From positions 558,001-622,000 of the forward strand of contig OZ245030.1 in NCBI GenBank assembly GCA_965223985.1: a stretch of DNA of 64,000 nt, in the 5' to 3' direction. This DNA is from JAPPKS01 sp963667895. GTDB taxonomy: Bacteria > Poribacteria > WGA-4E > PCPOR2b. A model generated the notes under the pieces. That model was given only the letters and a program-made list of their open reading frames with translations, had not been told where the DNA came from and ran no database searches. The position numbers and the translations under genes are program-made. Positions 45,417 to 54,972 of the stretch are shown here, piece by piece. How positions within the stretch are numbered: the stretch's first letter is position 1; every line of letters starts with the position of its first letter.

Positions 45417-47534
45417 CTACTCAGCCAGTGCGTTGAGTATCTTTTCAGGCGAAATCGGGAGGTCTCGGATACGGACGCCAATTGCGTTATAAATAGCGTT
45501 TGCAATAGCACCCGCCGTCGGGATGGTTGCAGGTTCACCGACACCCGTCACTTTCCGGTCGGTATCGAAAGCAATGGACTTAATCTCAGGCACCTCCATT
45601 GCTCCAACAACTTTGTAATCCTCAAGGTTCGGGTTGATCATATAGCCTGTCTGGGGATCCATGATGCGGTTCTCAAGGAGAGCGTAGCTCAATCCCATAA
45701 TGACGCCGCCGTTGATTTGGCTTTCGCAGGTTAAGCGGTTCATAACCAGACCGCAGTCCTGAACTGCCACAATCCTGATAACCTTCACTTCGCCGGTTTC
45801 CGTGTCCACCTCGACTTCGGCAAACTGTGTTCCGGCAGCCCCAGGTTCACTGAGATCGTCGTGCCAGGCTCCGTTCCCGGCGATTGTCTCCATACCGAGA
45901 TGACCGGCTGCACCTTTCCACGACAGGCTCTTCGTCCGATCCGATGCGGCGTAAATCGTGCCATCTACAGCACGTAAGTCTTCCGGTTGGGTTCCCAACA
46001 GTGGCGCGATTCGTTCAAAGAGTTTCTGTTTAGCTGCTGTTGCCGCAGTCTTGACTACCGGGGCAACAGAGGGCGTTGTTGTGCTTCCGCCGCTGCCTCC
46101 AGAGGGCAATCCTGGCCCACTGTCACCGATTTTCACACTGATATCTTGGGGTTGTAGACCGAGTTCCTCCGCAACTATTATCGCAATGACCGTTCGGATA
46201 CCGGTGCCGATATCCTGTGTGCCTGTGACCGCTTCGACCGTGCCATCTGCGTGGATTGTCACACGCGCTTGCGTTCCTGCGTGTCCGCCGCCTCCCCAGA
46301 GTCCGCTTCCCATGCCGATTCCGCGCTTCTTGACGCTTTTCCCAGCGCCGGGGACTTTATTGCGTCGGTGCCAGCCGATTTCCTGGGCGCCGAGGGTGTA
46401 TTCCGCTTGACGCACCTTGCTAGTCTCGCCAGTATCGTTGATTCGACGGAATTCTAACGGATTCATTCCCAGTTTTTCGGCGAGTTCATCCATCAGCGAG
46501 TCCATCCCAAACGCGCCTTGAGGGTGTCCCGGCGCGCGCATTGCGCGTTCATTCCCGGCGTTAATTGCAACAGCAAACTTCTCAGACCGAACATTTGGAA
46601 CACTGTAGACATAGGGCCCCGTAAAACCAGCGCCACCGCTGATTCCACCTGTGCCATAGCCTCGCAGGTCGTAAGCAATTAGGCGACCATCTTTCGTCGC
46701 GCCTGCACGGACGCGCTGTGTCATTGACGGGCGATTACCTGCGACAAGATGCTCATCTTTGCGCGTCAACATCAGTTTCACCGGCGCTCCGGCTTTTCGG
46801 GCAAGCTCTGCCGCTGCACGCCCTTCGACACCGGGGCCAAACTTGCTTCCGAAACCGCCCCCCATGTGCTCAGTGATGATGCGGACCTTGTCTTCAGGTA
46901 TTTTAAAGTGTTGGGCAAAATCTCGACGTGTCCCAAACACCGCCTGTGTCGAAGCCCAAACAGTCAGGCTATCTCCATCCCATTCGGCGACGTGTCCATG
47001 GGGCTCCAAACAGACATGGGTTTGAACAGGTGCGCTATAAGTCGTCTCTACCTCCACGACCGCCTCAGCAAAGCCGGTTTCGACGTTCCCCCGTTCCTCA
47101 ATGCTAGGTTGACTTTGATTTCTGAGCCAATCATCGCGAATTTGTGGCGCATCTTCACCCATTGCCTCGTCAACATCAACCACAAAGGGCAGTTCCTCAT
47201 AATCGAACTGAATTAACCGAGCCGCATCCTTTGCGATGTCGTCAGTGATTGCAGCGACTGCGGCGATTTCCTGTCCTTGGTAACGTGCGCGTTTGCCGGG
47301 TTCAATCAGTGGGATGGCAGCTTTGACACCAGGCAGCGCCTCTGCCTCGCTGAGATCGATAGCCGTAATCGTCGCATGTGCAACCGGTGACCGCAGAATA
47401 CGACCGTAAAGCATCCCCGGCCGATTAATGTCGAACGTGTACTTCGCCTTCCCCGTGACTTTATCCGCGCCTGACAAACGAGGGATACGTTTTCCAATCA
47501 GGCGTGATTCATGTGCTTCTCCCCACGATGCCAT
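45417..47534 (-). CDS. Molybdenum-binding subunit of aldehyde/xanthine-type dehydrogenase
   Basis: 705 residues of the xanthine oxidase family. Seen are KVTGKAKYTFDINRPGMLYG (N-terminal domain), MGGGFGSKFGPGVEGRAAAE, RAPGHPQGAFGMDSLMDELA (cofactor-binding blocks), GTQDIGTGIRTVIA and the catalytic Glu in VTGVGEPATIPTAGAIANA. It hydroxylates aldehydes or N-heterocycles at a molybdopterin. Length and the order 2Fe-2S (Tat) - Mo - FAD resemble the periplasmic PaoABC system of E. coli, though gene order differs. The Mo subunit has no signal and would be co-exported with the Tat subunit. A 4-bp gap separates it from the 2Fe-2S gene. Confidence 0.9.
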   Translation of the reverse strand: MASWGEAHESRLIGKRIPRLSGADKVTGKAKYTFDINRPGMLYGRILRSPVAHATITAIDLSEAEALPGVKAAIPLIEPGKRARYQGQEIAAVAAITDDIAKDAARLIQFDYEELPFVVDVDEAMGEDAPQIRDDWLRNQSQPSIEERGNVETGFAEAVVEVETTYSAPVQTHVCLEPHGHVAEWDGDSLTVWASTQAVFGTRRDFAQHFKIPEDKVRIITEHMGGGFGSKFGPGVEGRAAAELARKAGAPVKLMLTRKDEHLVAGNRPSMTQRVRAGATKDGRLIAYDLRGYGTGGISGGAGFTGPYVYSVPNVRSEKFAVAINAGNERAMRAPGHPQGAFGMDSLMDELAEKLGMNPLEFRRINDTGETSKVRQAEYTLGAQEIGWHRRNKVPGAGKSVKKRGIGMGSGLWGGGGHAGTQARVTIHADGTVEAVTGTQDIGTGIRTVIAIIVAEELGLQPQDISVKIGDSGPGLPSGGSGGSTTTPSVAPVVKTAATAAKQKLFERIAPLLGTQPEDLRAVDGTIYAASDRTKSLSWKGAAGHLGMETIAGNGAWHDDLSEPGAAGTQFAEVEVDTETGEVKVIRIVAVQDCGLVMNRLTCESQINGGVIMGLSYALLENRIMDPQTGYMINPNLEDYKVVGAMEVPEIKSIAFDTDRKVTGVGEPATIPTAGAIANAIYNAIGVRIRDLPISPEKILNALAE

Positions 47535-47538
47535 TCGT

Positions 47539-48189
47539 CTAACCTCCCATATTGCGCGAAGCTGTTTTCACTGCCTCAAAGATAAACGGATAGGTGCCAC
47601 ATCGACAAATGTTGCCGGACAATCCCGTCTTGATTTCTTCGAGGGTTGGAGCCGGGTTTTCATCTAGCAACGATTTCGACGCCACAACAAATCCGGGCGT
47701 ACAGAACCCGCACATCAGGGCGTCGTGTTGAACAAACGCTTCCTGCACAGGGTGCAACCGATCTCCGCTCGCAAGCCCTTCGACCGTCGTAATCTGTTTC
47801 CCTGCGGCATCAATCGCAAGCATCATGCAGGAGTAGACCGGCTTCTCATCCACCTGCACTGTACAACCGCCGCACTCACCGCGATCACAGATGGGCTTTG
47901 CGCCAGTCAAATCAATGCGTTTTCCGCTGGTATCGATTCCATCCCGAAGCACACTCAACAGCGTCGCACGCGGTTCAACTTCAACCTCATACGTCTTATC
48001 GTTGATATGGAGCTTGATTTTGGCGTGGGTAATCGCTTCGCCCATCTCGGCGTTTGTCGATCTTTCAGCGCTGACGAGTGCAGTCGGTGCAACCGTCGCT
48101 GCAACTGCCCCTGTACCCATACCTTTCAGGAAACCGCGCCGCGAGATGACTGATTCATTTTTCTGATTTAGTTCCTTTTCTTTTGCCAT
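47539..48189 (-). CDS. 2Fe-2S subunit of molybdenum hydroxylase with Tat signal
   Basis: 216 residues. A twin-arginine signal (SRRGFLKGMGTGAVAATVAP, residues 16-35) should send the folded complex to the periplasm. The first 2Fe-2S cluster ligands are in CDRGECGGCTVQVDEKPVYSC, and the second in CGFCTPGFVV with CRCGTYPFI. It passes electrons from the Mo site to FAD. GGAGGGGG precedes the ATG. It is the first gene of the operon, with a clear promoter at 48263-48291. Because the FAD subunit is broken, electron flow beyond this subunit is uncertain. Confidence 0.9.
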   Translation of the reverse strand: MAKEKELNQKNESVISRRGFLKGMGTGAVAATVAPTALVSAERSTNAEMGEAITHAKIKLHINDKTYEVEVEPRATLLSVLRDGIDTSGKRIDLTGAKPICDRGECGGCTVQVDEKPVYSCMMLAIDAAGKQITTVEGLASGDRLHPVQEAFVQHDALMCGFCTPGFVVASKSLLDENPAPTLEEIKTGLSGNICRCGTYPFIFEAVKTASRNMGG

Positions 48190-48532
48190 GTCCCCCTCCG
48201 TAACCTATAGAATTATAGGGGTGTCACAAGTATACGCTTAGTCCACTGGAGATGATAAACTGAATTTATCACATTCCGGCATCTTTGTCAAGCGAAAAGC
48301 GCGGCGAAAAGTGTTCAAAAAGAGAAATGGCATAACAATTGCTATTTATTACGATAGCATTGATTCTTGAAGCGCTTTTGGCTTATTTCTTCTCCCGCCG
48401 ATTGGAAAGCTACATCCGAATCTAAATCAGTGTCATCAAGGGGAGTGGTTAGGTGAATACCTCCCACGACAGTTATAAAGGGTTCAAACCGAGAAAAGGA
48501 GATGAACAAATAACAATATTATCTAAGGTGAA
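48190..48532. other. Divergent intergenic region with hydroxylase operon promoter
   Basis: 343 bp between the hydroxylase operon (-) and the interrupted WD40 gene (+). It carries the leftward promoter at 48263-48291. AT-rich sequence at 48330-48370 may hold the rightward promoter. No operator repeat was recognised. Confidence 0.4.
48263..48291 (-). promoter_or_regulatory. sigma-70-type promoter of the molybdenum hydroxylase operon
   Basis: On the reverse strand TTGACA (complement of 48286-48291) and TAAATT (complement of 48263-48268) are 17 bp apart. It lies about 75 bp upstream of the start codon at 48189. Confidence 0.65.
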
Positions 48533-49921
48533 GTGATTCGTTTGCCGCGATTTATATCGCTGCACCAAACGGTGCAACTTAATTTCGAAAGAGAGGGTGC
48601 AGCGAAAAAATATCTGTTTAAACTCACAATTCTCATATCGTGCGCATTGTACTCTTGGACAGACATTGCCAAGGGACACCCATTTCCTGACCAGCCGACT
48701 ATGCGTCTAGGCAAAGGGACTATCAGCCAGATTGCCTACTCCCCCGACGGGAACCTGCTTGGAGCCGCGGGAAGCGTCGGTGTCTGGCTGTATGACGCTG
48801 AAACCATGACGGAAGTTGGATTATTGGAGAGCGCACCCGACCACCTTTATTTGCTTACCTTCAGCCCGGATGGAAAGACGCTTGCGGCCGGCAGTGCCTA
48901 CAAGGCGGTCCAACTGTGGGACATTGAGGAACAACGAAAAATCGAGGCGTTGACGGATTTTTCAGGACGTGCTACGCCAGTCGTCTTCAGTCCCGACGGG
49001 AGGCGCCTTGCGGTAAAGGAAACGAGAGGTATTCACCTGTGGGACATTGATAAAAAAGAATCGATCGCTGTTTTCAAACGAGGAAGAGGTGTGCACTCAT
49101 TCGCCTTCAGCCCGACGGGAGAGATTATTGCGTCGGTGGAGGGGAATGACGGAAGTATCATTCGCTTGTGGGATGTGGGGTAGCAACGTGAATTAGGGAT
49201 ATTGGAGGGACATACAGATTGGGTTTCGTTTGTCGCTTTCAGCCCCGATGGGCGGACACTCGTCTCGGGCGGAGTCGATCGGACAGTGAGGCTGTGGGAT
49301 GTAGCCAATCGAACACAGATTGATGTTTTGGATCGAACCGCTCTTAATGGAACGTTCAGCCCCGATGGAAAGTTCCTCGCCTCAGGCCATGGTGGCTTGG
49401 GACTTGAGCGTGAGTCAGCCGTTCGGATTTGGGATGTTGAAACACTGGAGTTGGTCGCTGAACTGCTTGGTAATACTGGCACAGTGTACCTCCTTGCCTT
49501 CAGTCGTGATGGAAAATGGCTCGCTTCCAGCGGCAGTGACCTTACAACACTGGTCTGGGAGGTGAATCTGCCGGTACCAGTTGCAATCGAGTCCGAAGGC
49601 AAACGAGCGACTACACTTGGCGGACTGAAGCGGACCTTGTTGCTGCAAAACTTCCCGAACCCGTTTAACCCTGAGACGTGGATGCCTTACCATCTCACCG
49701 ATGATGCGTCCGTGGCGATCCAAATTTACGACGCACAAGGCGAACTGGTACGCATACTCGATCTGGGACAAAATTCGGCTGGCGCATATCTCACGAAGAC
49801 CACCGCAGCTTACTGGGATGGAAGAAACAGCGGTGGAGAAGCCGTGGCAAGTGGCGTCTATTTTTACCGTCTGCGTACAGGTGAGTTCGAAACAACGCGC
49901 CGTATGCTAATGGTCAAATAG
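48533..49921 (+). pseudogene. WD40 propeller with C-terminal sorting domain, interrupted by in-frame TAG
   Basis: One frame runs from GTG 48533 to TAG 49919, but it is cut by TAG at 49181-49183. The two halves (216 and about 245 codons) belong together: WD40 blades continue across the stop (YSPDGNLLGAAGSVGVWLYD before, SPDGRTLVSGGVDRTVRLWD after). A signal peptide-like segment is at residues 27-47. The C-terminal 80 residues (NFPNPFNPETWMPYHL, YWDGRNSGGEAVASGVYFYR, TTRRMLMVK) form a FlgD-like domain that ends many exported proteins in these bacteria. As written it yields only the N-terminal blades, unless the stop is read through. Confidence 0.8.
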
Positions 49922-50093
49922 ACCGCCTCAAATGAATCGGCGATGTTCAAATTCCGAAAAAACCGAGGGATGAATCGAGTCTGTTGTTCTGACATCTCCT
50001 ATTATGTTAGAATCCCTCTTGCTGATATGACGGCAGCTTAAGTTGTAACTTAATTAGAAATGCGAGGGTAAAATTATAGATTACAGAATCCCA

Positions 50094-50540
50094 ATGCGCA
50101 TCGTTGTTGTGAGTCCTCCAGTCGGAGTTAATTTCTCTCTGGAAAACAACGGGAACTTGGTTTCGGTTACCCAACCTACGGGGAGTGATATCACGTTCGA
50201 TTTTGACGCGGTTGTGAAGGAGCATCGCAACACAGGTATTCCTAACTTTACAGGGGCATTCGCACGAGGAACTCCCTCGAAGCGGTTCTTCTACATCAAT
50301 ATCGGGGAAAGCGCAGGGCAAGCGGATTGTCCACGCAGCAGAAGGGCAAAAATCTGGATTTCAACGGGCTATCCAAAATTTAACCTCCAGGAGGAAGTGA
50401 CTTGGCAGATGGTGAAAGAGGCATCCCAAAATCCCAACAAGGTTCTTATGGCGAGGTATATGGGAACAGATGAGGAAGGTGGACCTAGTTGTGCCAGTAT
50501 TGAACTTTTAGACGGTGGATGGATTGTTGCAGATAGGTGA
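50094..50540 (+). CDS. DUF5990 family protein
   Basis: 148 residues matching the DUF5990 pattern: N-terminal MRIVVVSPPVGVNFSLENN, then ITFDFDAVVKEHRNTG, FTGAFARGTPSKRFFYINIG and SAGQADCPRSRRAKIWI. This is a small, mostly beta protein family of unknown function found across bacteria. No signal peptide is seen. A Shine-Dalgarno sequence is weak. It lies between the interrupted WD40 gene and the ankyrin gene, on the same strand. Confidence 0.72.
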   Translation: MRIVVVSPPVGVNFSLENNGNLVSVTQPTGSDITFDFDAVVKEHRNTGIPNFTGAFARGTPSKRFFYINIGESAGQADCPRSRRAKIWISTGYPKFNLQEEVTWQMVKEASQNPNKVLMARYMGTDEEGGPSCASIELLDGGWIVADR

Positions 50541-50617
50541 TTGCCGACAACTCAAACTACGGAAAATCCAGCTTTATGTTCACTCGTCGCTTAGGTCATA
50601 ACTATAAGGAAATAATC

Positions 50618-51232
50618 ATGGAACAGGAAGTAGACATCAACGAGGCGCTGATCCATGCAGCGAAGAACGGCAATTCTGATGAAGTCCGCCAATTGGTCGA
50701 ACAGGGTGCAGACGTCAACAACAGCGACATTCCACCGTTTTTGTGGGCATATTTCAGAGGTCACACCCATATATGCAAGTGGCTGCTCAGTAAAGGCGGG
50801 AACATCAATCACGATAGATTCAGTGAGATGACGTTGCTTATGAGTGCAACTGTCAGAGGAGATGTGGAATTCGCGTCTTTTCGGATTGATGCTGGAGCGG
50901 ATGTAAATTTGAAACTTCCTGTTGGTGGGGAAACAACGCTGCACAAAGCCGCTGTCCGGAATAAAACTGGAACAGTGAAACTCCTGATTCAACGGGGCGG
51001 TGATGTCAATCGACAAACCAAAGTCGGCGGTAGTACAGAGATGGATTTCTTCGACAAAGTTTGGGGAGAGACGCCGCTTCACATTGCCGCTGTAACTGCG
51101 GATAAAGAGGCAATCAAAGTTTTACGTGATGCGGGTGCTGACAAAACCATCAAGACCGCCAAGGGTGACACTCAATTCGACTATGCACAACGTCATGAGA
51201 GGCCAGAGGAAATTATTCGCCTTCTTCAGTAG
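50618..51232 (+). CDS. Ankyrin-repeat protein
   Basis: About 204 residues with five ankyrin repeats: NEALIHAAKNGNSDEVRQLV, GAYFRGHTHICKWLLSKG-like, EMTLLMSATVRGDVEFASF, ETTLHKAAVRNKTGTVKLLI and ETPLHIAAVTADKEAIKVL. The AGADVN turns are clear. A GTG at 50537 overlaps the previous gene and would add 27 residues unlike ankyrin; AAGGAA before ATG 50618 supports the shorter start. No signal peptide. It probably mediates protein contacts in the cytoplasm. Confidence 0.78.
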   Translation: MEQEVDINEALIHAAKNGNSDEVRQLVEQGADVNNSDIPPFLWAYFRGHTHICKWLLSKGGNINHDRFSEMTLLMSATVRGDVEFASFRIDAGADVNLKLPVGGETTLHKAAVRNKTGTVKLLIQRGGDVNRQTKVGGSTEMDFFDKVWGETPLHIAAVTADKEAIKVLRDAGADKTIKTAKGDTQFDYAQRHERPEEIIRLLQ

Positions 51233-51286
51233 GAGAACGTCTACGCACGTCCACAAGTGCAATTACTGCCGGGGGATGCCATAACA

Positions 51287-51973
51287 CTACCATCTGCGAG
51301 TAAAACTCAACCTTCCGGTTAGCCCGGTTTGCTCTTCCGCTTTTTTGGTATCGTACCCATAAAGTATGCCGAGCGTGTTATTTTCGCCGTAGCCGATGTT
51401 GATTCGCGCACCGAGAATCAAGCTGAAGAGTTTCGCCTCATCGCCCAGACCCAGCACGGCTTCGACTTGAGGACCGACCGCAACGGTCCTGTTAAGGGAA
51501 TAGGTGGCATAATTGCGGGTGTAGAGTTCATTGTCTTTTTCCTCATCGAACACAGAATAGAGAGACCCGATCGTCCACGATTTGAAAAAAATCTTACCGG
51601 CGGGTAGAAAAACAAACAGGTGTGGGAAGATAGCGGAGGGACTATCCGGCATCCTATAATCAAACCCAAGACCGAGCATGGGCAGCACCGTTAGGCTGAA
51701 ACTGTCGCCTTTAATAGCGGGTATGGAAACACCCAGGTCAAACTCGCCGAGGGTATCGTCAATGTAAATATTTGACTCGAGCGAAATACTGCCGACGCAA
51801 TGGGTTGCCCCAATCAGGAAATGCGTGCCTAAACTATCCGTATCGACTCGGAACCAGCCGGGAATGTAGCATTTTTCGGCTGACGCTTCACCTTCATCAC
51901 TTTCTGCGTAGACTGAAAAACCGGTAGCGACCAGGATACAAACGATTATCAAAACGGGCGTGAATCTATACAA
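51287..51973 (-). CDS. Exported outer-membrane-like beta protein
   Basis: 228 residues starting at TTG 51973. The signal peptide is residues 1-23 (LIIVCILVATGFSVYAES). The mature part is built from alternating polar and hydrophobic strands separated by Gly/Asp turns (SISLESNIYIDD, SFSLTVLPMLGLGFDYR, FSLILGARINIGYGENNTLG), and ends in an aromatic residue (SFTRRW), as beta-barrels of outer membranes do. No named family was recognised. Single gene, on the opposite strand to its neighbours. Confidence 0.65.
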   Translation of the reverse strand: MYRFTPVLIIVCILVATGFSVYAESDEGEASAEKCYIPGWFRVDTDSLGTHFLIGATHCVGSISLESNIYIDDTLGEFDLGVSIPAIKGDSFSLTVLPMLGLGFDYRMPDSPSAIFPHLFVFLPAGKIFFKSWTIGSLYSVFDEEKDNELYTRNYATYSLNRTVAVGPQVEAVLGLGDEAKLFSLILGARINIGYGENNTLGILYGYDTKKAEEQTGLTGRLSFTRRW

Positions 51974-52140
51974 TTTCCGTTACTGTCCTTTCTTCTCATC
52001 GAAAAAACTCAGTTTCTGCTCCAGGTAGCAACTCGGGTTAGAATAAACGATCACAACCCCTTTTTGTCAAGGTGCTTAAACGACGGTCAGATGAACTAGG
52101 TTATGATGCCCGCTGTGGTCAGTTATGAAATTAAAAAAAT

Positions 52141-52169
52141 TTTACAGAACGAATCAGCTTGTGTTAAAA
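52141..52169 (+). promoter_or_regulatory. Candidate promoter of the metal-handling genes
   Basis: TTTACA at 52141-52146 and TTAAAA at 52164-52169 with a 17-bp spacer, about 50 bp before the TTG start at 52220. Each box departs from consensus by one or two bases. No dyad typical of a MerR-type operator is seen between the boxes. Confidence 0.45.
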
Positions 52170-52219
52170 TACCGACCTGAATTTCCGAATTTTCCAACGT
52201 CTGAAGGAGGTGAGGAGTC

Positions 52220-52522
52220 TTGCGAAACACTCGAATCCATAACAATCCCACCTGCTTGGTGATATTGATTGGGATCGTTTGTTATCTGATAGCGGCAAAC
52301 ATTGTTGTGCTTACACACGAGCATGACCACGACGTTTTCGGTTCAGAGTACTGCTCCGCCTGTTTTTTCAATACCAACCACCTCGGTATTGAGCCCCACG
52401 CCGTAGATCTTACCAATCTCGATGCCTGCATCTCAATTCCCAACCCCATCAACTTTACTTTCATCTCCACAATCCTTGCCAGCAGCGTCCACAGTCGTGC
52501 CCCGCCAGTGTTCTCCGTTTAA
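52220..52522 (+). CDS. Small exported His/Cys-containing protein
   Basis: 100 residues from a TTG start with a strong GGAGGTGAGGAG upstream. One hydrophobic segment at residues 10-30 (CLVILIGIVCYLIAANIVVL) is a signal peptide or anchor, followed at once by THEHDHDVFGSEYCSACFFN. That His/Asp/Cys-rich stretch could bind a metal ion. The remainder is weakly conserved. I do not recognise a family. It opens a run of metal-related genes on the same strand, so a periplasmic metal-binding role is a reasonable guess. Confidence 0.65.
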   Translation: MRNTRIHNNPTCLVILIGIVCYLIAANIVVLTHEHDHDVFGSEYCSACFFNTNHLGIEPHAVDLTNLDACISIPNPINFTFISTILASSVHSRAPPVFSV

Positions 52523-52686
52523 TCCACTCGTTTACCTCATATCTTTTGTCTTTGTATGTCCAAAATCAGTTACTATCTGTTCCCGGCTCACCTGTATCTA
52601 ATCGCGGCAGTAGTTTGCCTATCTTTTTTGCCGTTTCATCGGTAGCAATGCTTGGGAATAACAACTATTTATATTTGGAGGAAATT

Positions 52687-53265
52687 ATGTTTACGCATGT
52701 TTTTAGATTCACACTGTTGCTACTTGTATCTGTTGCACTTTTCGTTGCTTGCGGCGAAGATGACAATCCCATTGTTGACGGTGACAATGGCGATGAACCA
52801 TTTCATGCCGATGCTGACGGCTTTATCCTCAAGGTTGACGGGAACGAGATTTACCGCCAATTTCAGGGGACGCATGAGGGAAGTATCACCCTCAAAGTCG
52901 GTGACGAACTGGATGTTGTCACCGTGTTTCTTGACAACTATAGCGATGAATTTTTTCCTGAAGCCCCTGAAGGGGAAAATGACCACGACGATGACGAACA
53001 TGGTGAGGAAGATGTGTTTGCCTTAGCGCTCAGCGGATTTTATTCATCAATCATTGAGGTACACCTTCACGAAAGTGAGGAAGATGAACACGATGAAGCG
53101 CACGACGAGGAGGGCGAGGAACACGACAATGAGCTCGCCGAGAAATTCACCTTTGAGGTGAAGGGACTTAAAGCCGGTCAAACGGAACTCAAACTCCAAC
53201 TCATGCACGGCGGCCATCCCGATTTTACGGCGGCGCTCTTGATTCCCGTAACGGTTACGCCGTAG
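52687..53265 (+). CDS. Acidic His-rich lipoprotein, possible metal-binding
   Basis: 192 residues. GGAG lies 5-6 bases before ATG 52687; an earlier in-frame ATG (52546) is not preferred. The signal peptide ends at lipobox VACGEDDN. The mature part has a beta-rich domain (FILKVDGNEIYRQFQG, GSITLKVGDELDVVTVFLDN). Two patches rich in His, Asp and Glu interrupt it (ENDHDDDEHGEEDV and ESEEDEHDEAHDEEGEEHDN). Such patches commonly hold Zn or Ni. The C-terminal strands are LKAGQTELKLQLMHGGHPDF. It precedes merC and ABC-transporter remnants. Confidence 0.75.
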   Translation: MFTHVFRFTLLLLVSVALFVACGEDDNPIVDGDNGDEPFHADADGFILKVDGNEIYRQFQGTHEGSITLKVGDELDVVTVFLDNYSDEFFPEAPEGENDHDDDEHGEEDVFALALSGFYSSIIEVHLHESEEDEHDEAHDEEGEEHDNELAEKFTFEVKGLKAGQTELKLQLMHGGHPDFTAALLIPVTVTP

Positions 53266-53340
53266 TTGGAGGCGGATGCTTGGTAGGTTGTTTTGTCGGC
53301 TAGCTAATTCCAATGGTTCGTCCGGATTTGGCAAGCTAGA

Positions 53341-53792
53341 TTGGCAAAGCGAATACTAGCAACAGTACCGCATGATGTTACAAGTCTACGATTGAACAGA
53401 TATCTGAAACACGCAATCGTGGACAATGTGGGCGCAAGCCTCTCGTTTGCCTGTGCCATACACTGTATGGCAACTCCGCTCTTCATGACCGTATTGCCAC
53501 TCATTGGGCTTGGATTTATCCTCAGTGAGTCAGCGGAGTTGGCAATGATTGTCGGTGCAGTGGGTATTGCTGTAGGCAGTCTCACTTGGAACTATCGACA
53601 CCATCGAAAATGGCGCGTATTTCTGAAACTTAGGTGGAGTGTTAACCCTAATCTGCATCGCACGATTTGGAATTTCAGAGGATGCCGAAATCATCTTGTA
53701 TGGCTAGGGGTGGACTTCTGCTTGCAATCGTTCACCTCATCAATCGTCACCTTTGCCGTGCCTGTCAATTCTGCAGAACGTCGGACAACTGA
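53341..53792 (+). pseudogene. MerC-like mercury/metal transporter, two frameshifts
   Basis: The first part is a MerC-type membrane protein: VGASLSFACAIHCMATPLFM with Cys-x-x-x-Cys, PLIGLGFILSESAELAMIVG and NYRHHRKWRVFLKL. At about 53629 the frame shifts (next LGGVLTLICIARFGISEDAE), and at about 53705 it shifts again (GGLLLAIVHLINRHLCRACQ), ending at TGA 53790. All three pieces align in order with a MerC-domain protein of about 150 residues. MerC proteins move Hg(II) or other soft metals across the inner membrane. As written no full product is made. Homopolymer errors are unlikely to explain both lesions. Confidence 0.82.
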
Positions 53793-53804
53793 TCACGGTC
53801 TGTT

Positions 53805-54156
53805 ATGCCACTCTTGACAATCGCTGACCTCCAAAAAGCCTATGTTTCGCCTGAAGGTTCACAGACTTGCATCATTGACATTCCCCATTTCGAGATGGAG
53901 GAAGGTACGCAGATTGCATTCATGGGAAGTAGAGGCGCCGGAAAAACGACATTTCTCAATCCCATCGCTGGAATTCTGCACGCCTATCACGGACGCATCG
54001 TTGTTGCAGGCGATGAGATGACTGCCCTATCGGAGTCCAGGCGTGACAGATTACGCGCCAGCCACATCGGCTACCTTTTTCCAAACTTTCAATCTGTTCC
54101 CCGGTTACACCGCGTTAGAAAACGTCATGTTATGTAGGAGTATTGGGGCAGTTTGA
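53805..54156 (+). pseudogene. LolD/MacB-type ABC ATPase, truncated and frameshifted
   Basis: It begins well: LLTIADLQKAYVSPEG, then Walker A GSRGAGKTTFLNPIAGIL and GEMTALSESRRDRLR-like sequence with IGYLF at the Q-loop. A frameshift in a run of five T at about 54076 changes the frame; the correct continuation (QTFNLFPGYTALENVML) is readable in the other frame and stops at TGA 54154. The signature motif, Walker B and everything after are missing. It starts 12 bp after the merC pseudogene. A functional ATPase cannot be made. Confidence 0.82.
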
Positions 54157-54521
54157 CGCGACAACAGATTTCGCACAAGTGAATCGTGCGTGAGCAGTAG
54201 GGCAATCGCATCTAAAAGCATCCGGTTGCATTACCGGGAGAGTGTGCATAAAGGGAGTAGTTGGTTATACCTAATAAAGCCTTCAGCGCCATAGGTGCGA
54301 CAGGTATATAGTACAACCGAATCACCTAGGTCCTAGCTCGGCGATAGGCAGCGACTTGCGCGGCAACATCCTAATGAATATCCGGATATGCTTTAAACCC
54401 TGATTATCAGGGCACATCATTAGACTTCACGTACTACCGAATCCCACATTGAGCACGAATATGTAACATTGAACTGAAGTATCTCGTAACACCCGATTCA
54501 CGTAGAAGACTGAAAAAATGC
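54157..54521. other. Degraded sequence between ABC-transporter remnants
   Basis: About 365 bp without a supported gene. It should contain the lost C-terminal part of the LolD-like ATPase, but no Walker B or LSGGQ-like motif could be read in any frame. Stop codons are frequent in all frames. Confidence 0.5.
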
Positions 54522-54732
54522 ATGAGCTTGTCATTTATCGTTCGGCGTAGCCTTCGATAACACGCGCTTTTGACACTCATAATCACGCTGTCAATCGCCC
54601 TAAAGGCACAATCCGTTGCGGCTTCACAGACGGTCCAATCGGCTTTATGTTGCCCCGGGAACACACGGCAATCCGTTACAATTGGTGCTGACACACCGTG
54701 TCCTGGCACGAGCGGTGTGTAGGTTGGGTTGA
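54522..54732 (+). pseudogene. FtsX-type ABC permease remnant
   Basis: A short N-terminal remnant of a permease in several frames. MSLSFIVRRSLR is followed by a stop (TAA in place of CAA) and then HALLTLIITLSIAL and KAQSVAA. FTDGPIGF and GTHGNPLQLVLT come in two other frames. These are the typical first 75 residues of a MacB/FtsX permease (first membrane helix and the start of the periplasmic domain). The rest is gone. Together with the merC and ATPase remnants it shows decay of a whole transport block. Confidence 0.7.
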
Positions 54733-54972
54733 GCGGAAATCCATGGAAAATCTCACAAGAGGGCCATCAAGATTTCATTTCGACTGTACGAGTCGAATTT
54801 CAAGCGAAACCCAACGCTTCGTCAGCATACGATCTGCGATTGTCAAATCTCGAATTTATGTTGGTCTTTCTGTATCCCTTTTCATTACACACGGTCTAGC
54901 CCGACGTAGAAAGCACCTTTACCTACAGCCAAAATTTGACCGTAGTTGCCGCGCACTTTGCAACTGTTGTTC
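54733..54972. other. Degraded sequence upstream of the efflux operon
   Basis: 240 bp with no clear gene. An open stretch in one plus-strand frame reads VRVEFQAKPNASSAYDLRLS and may be further permease debris, but I cannot assign it. The efflux-operon promoter begins at its right end. Confidence 0.35.
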
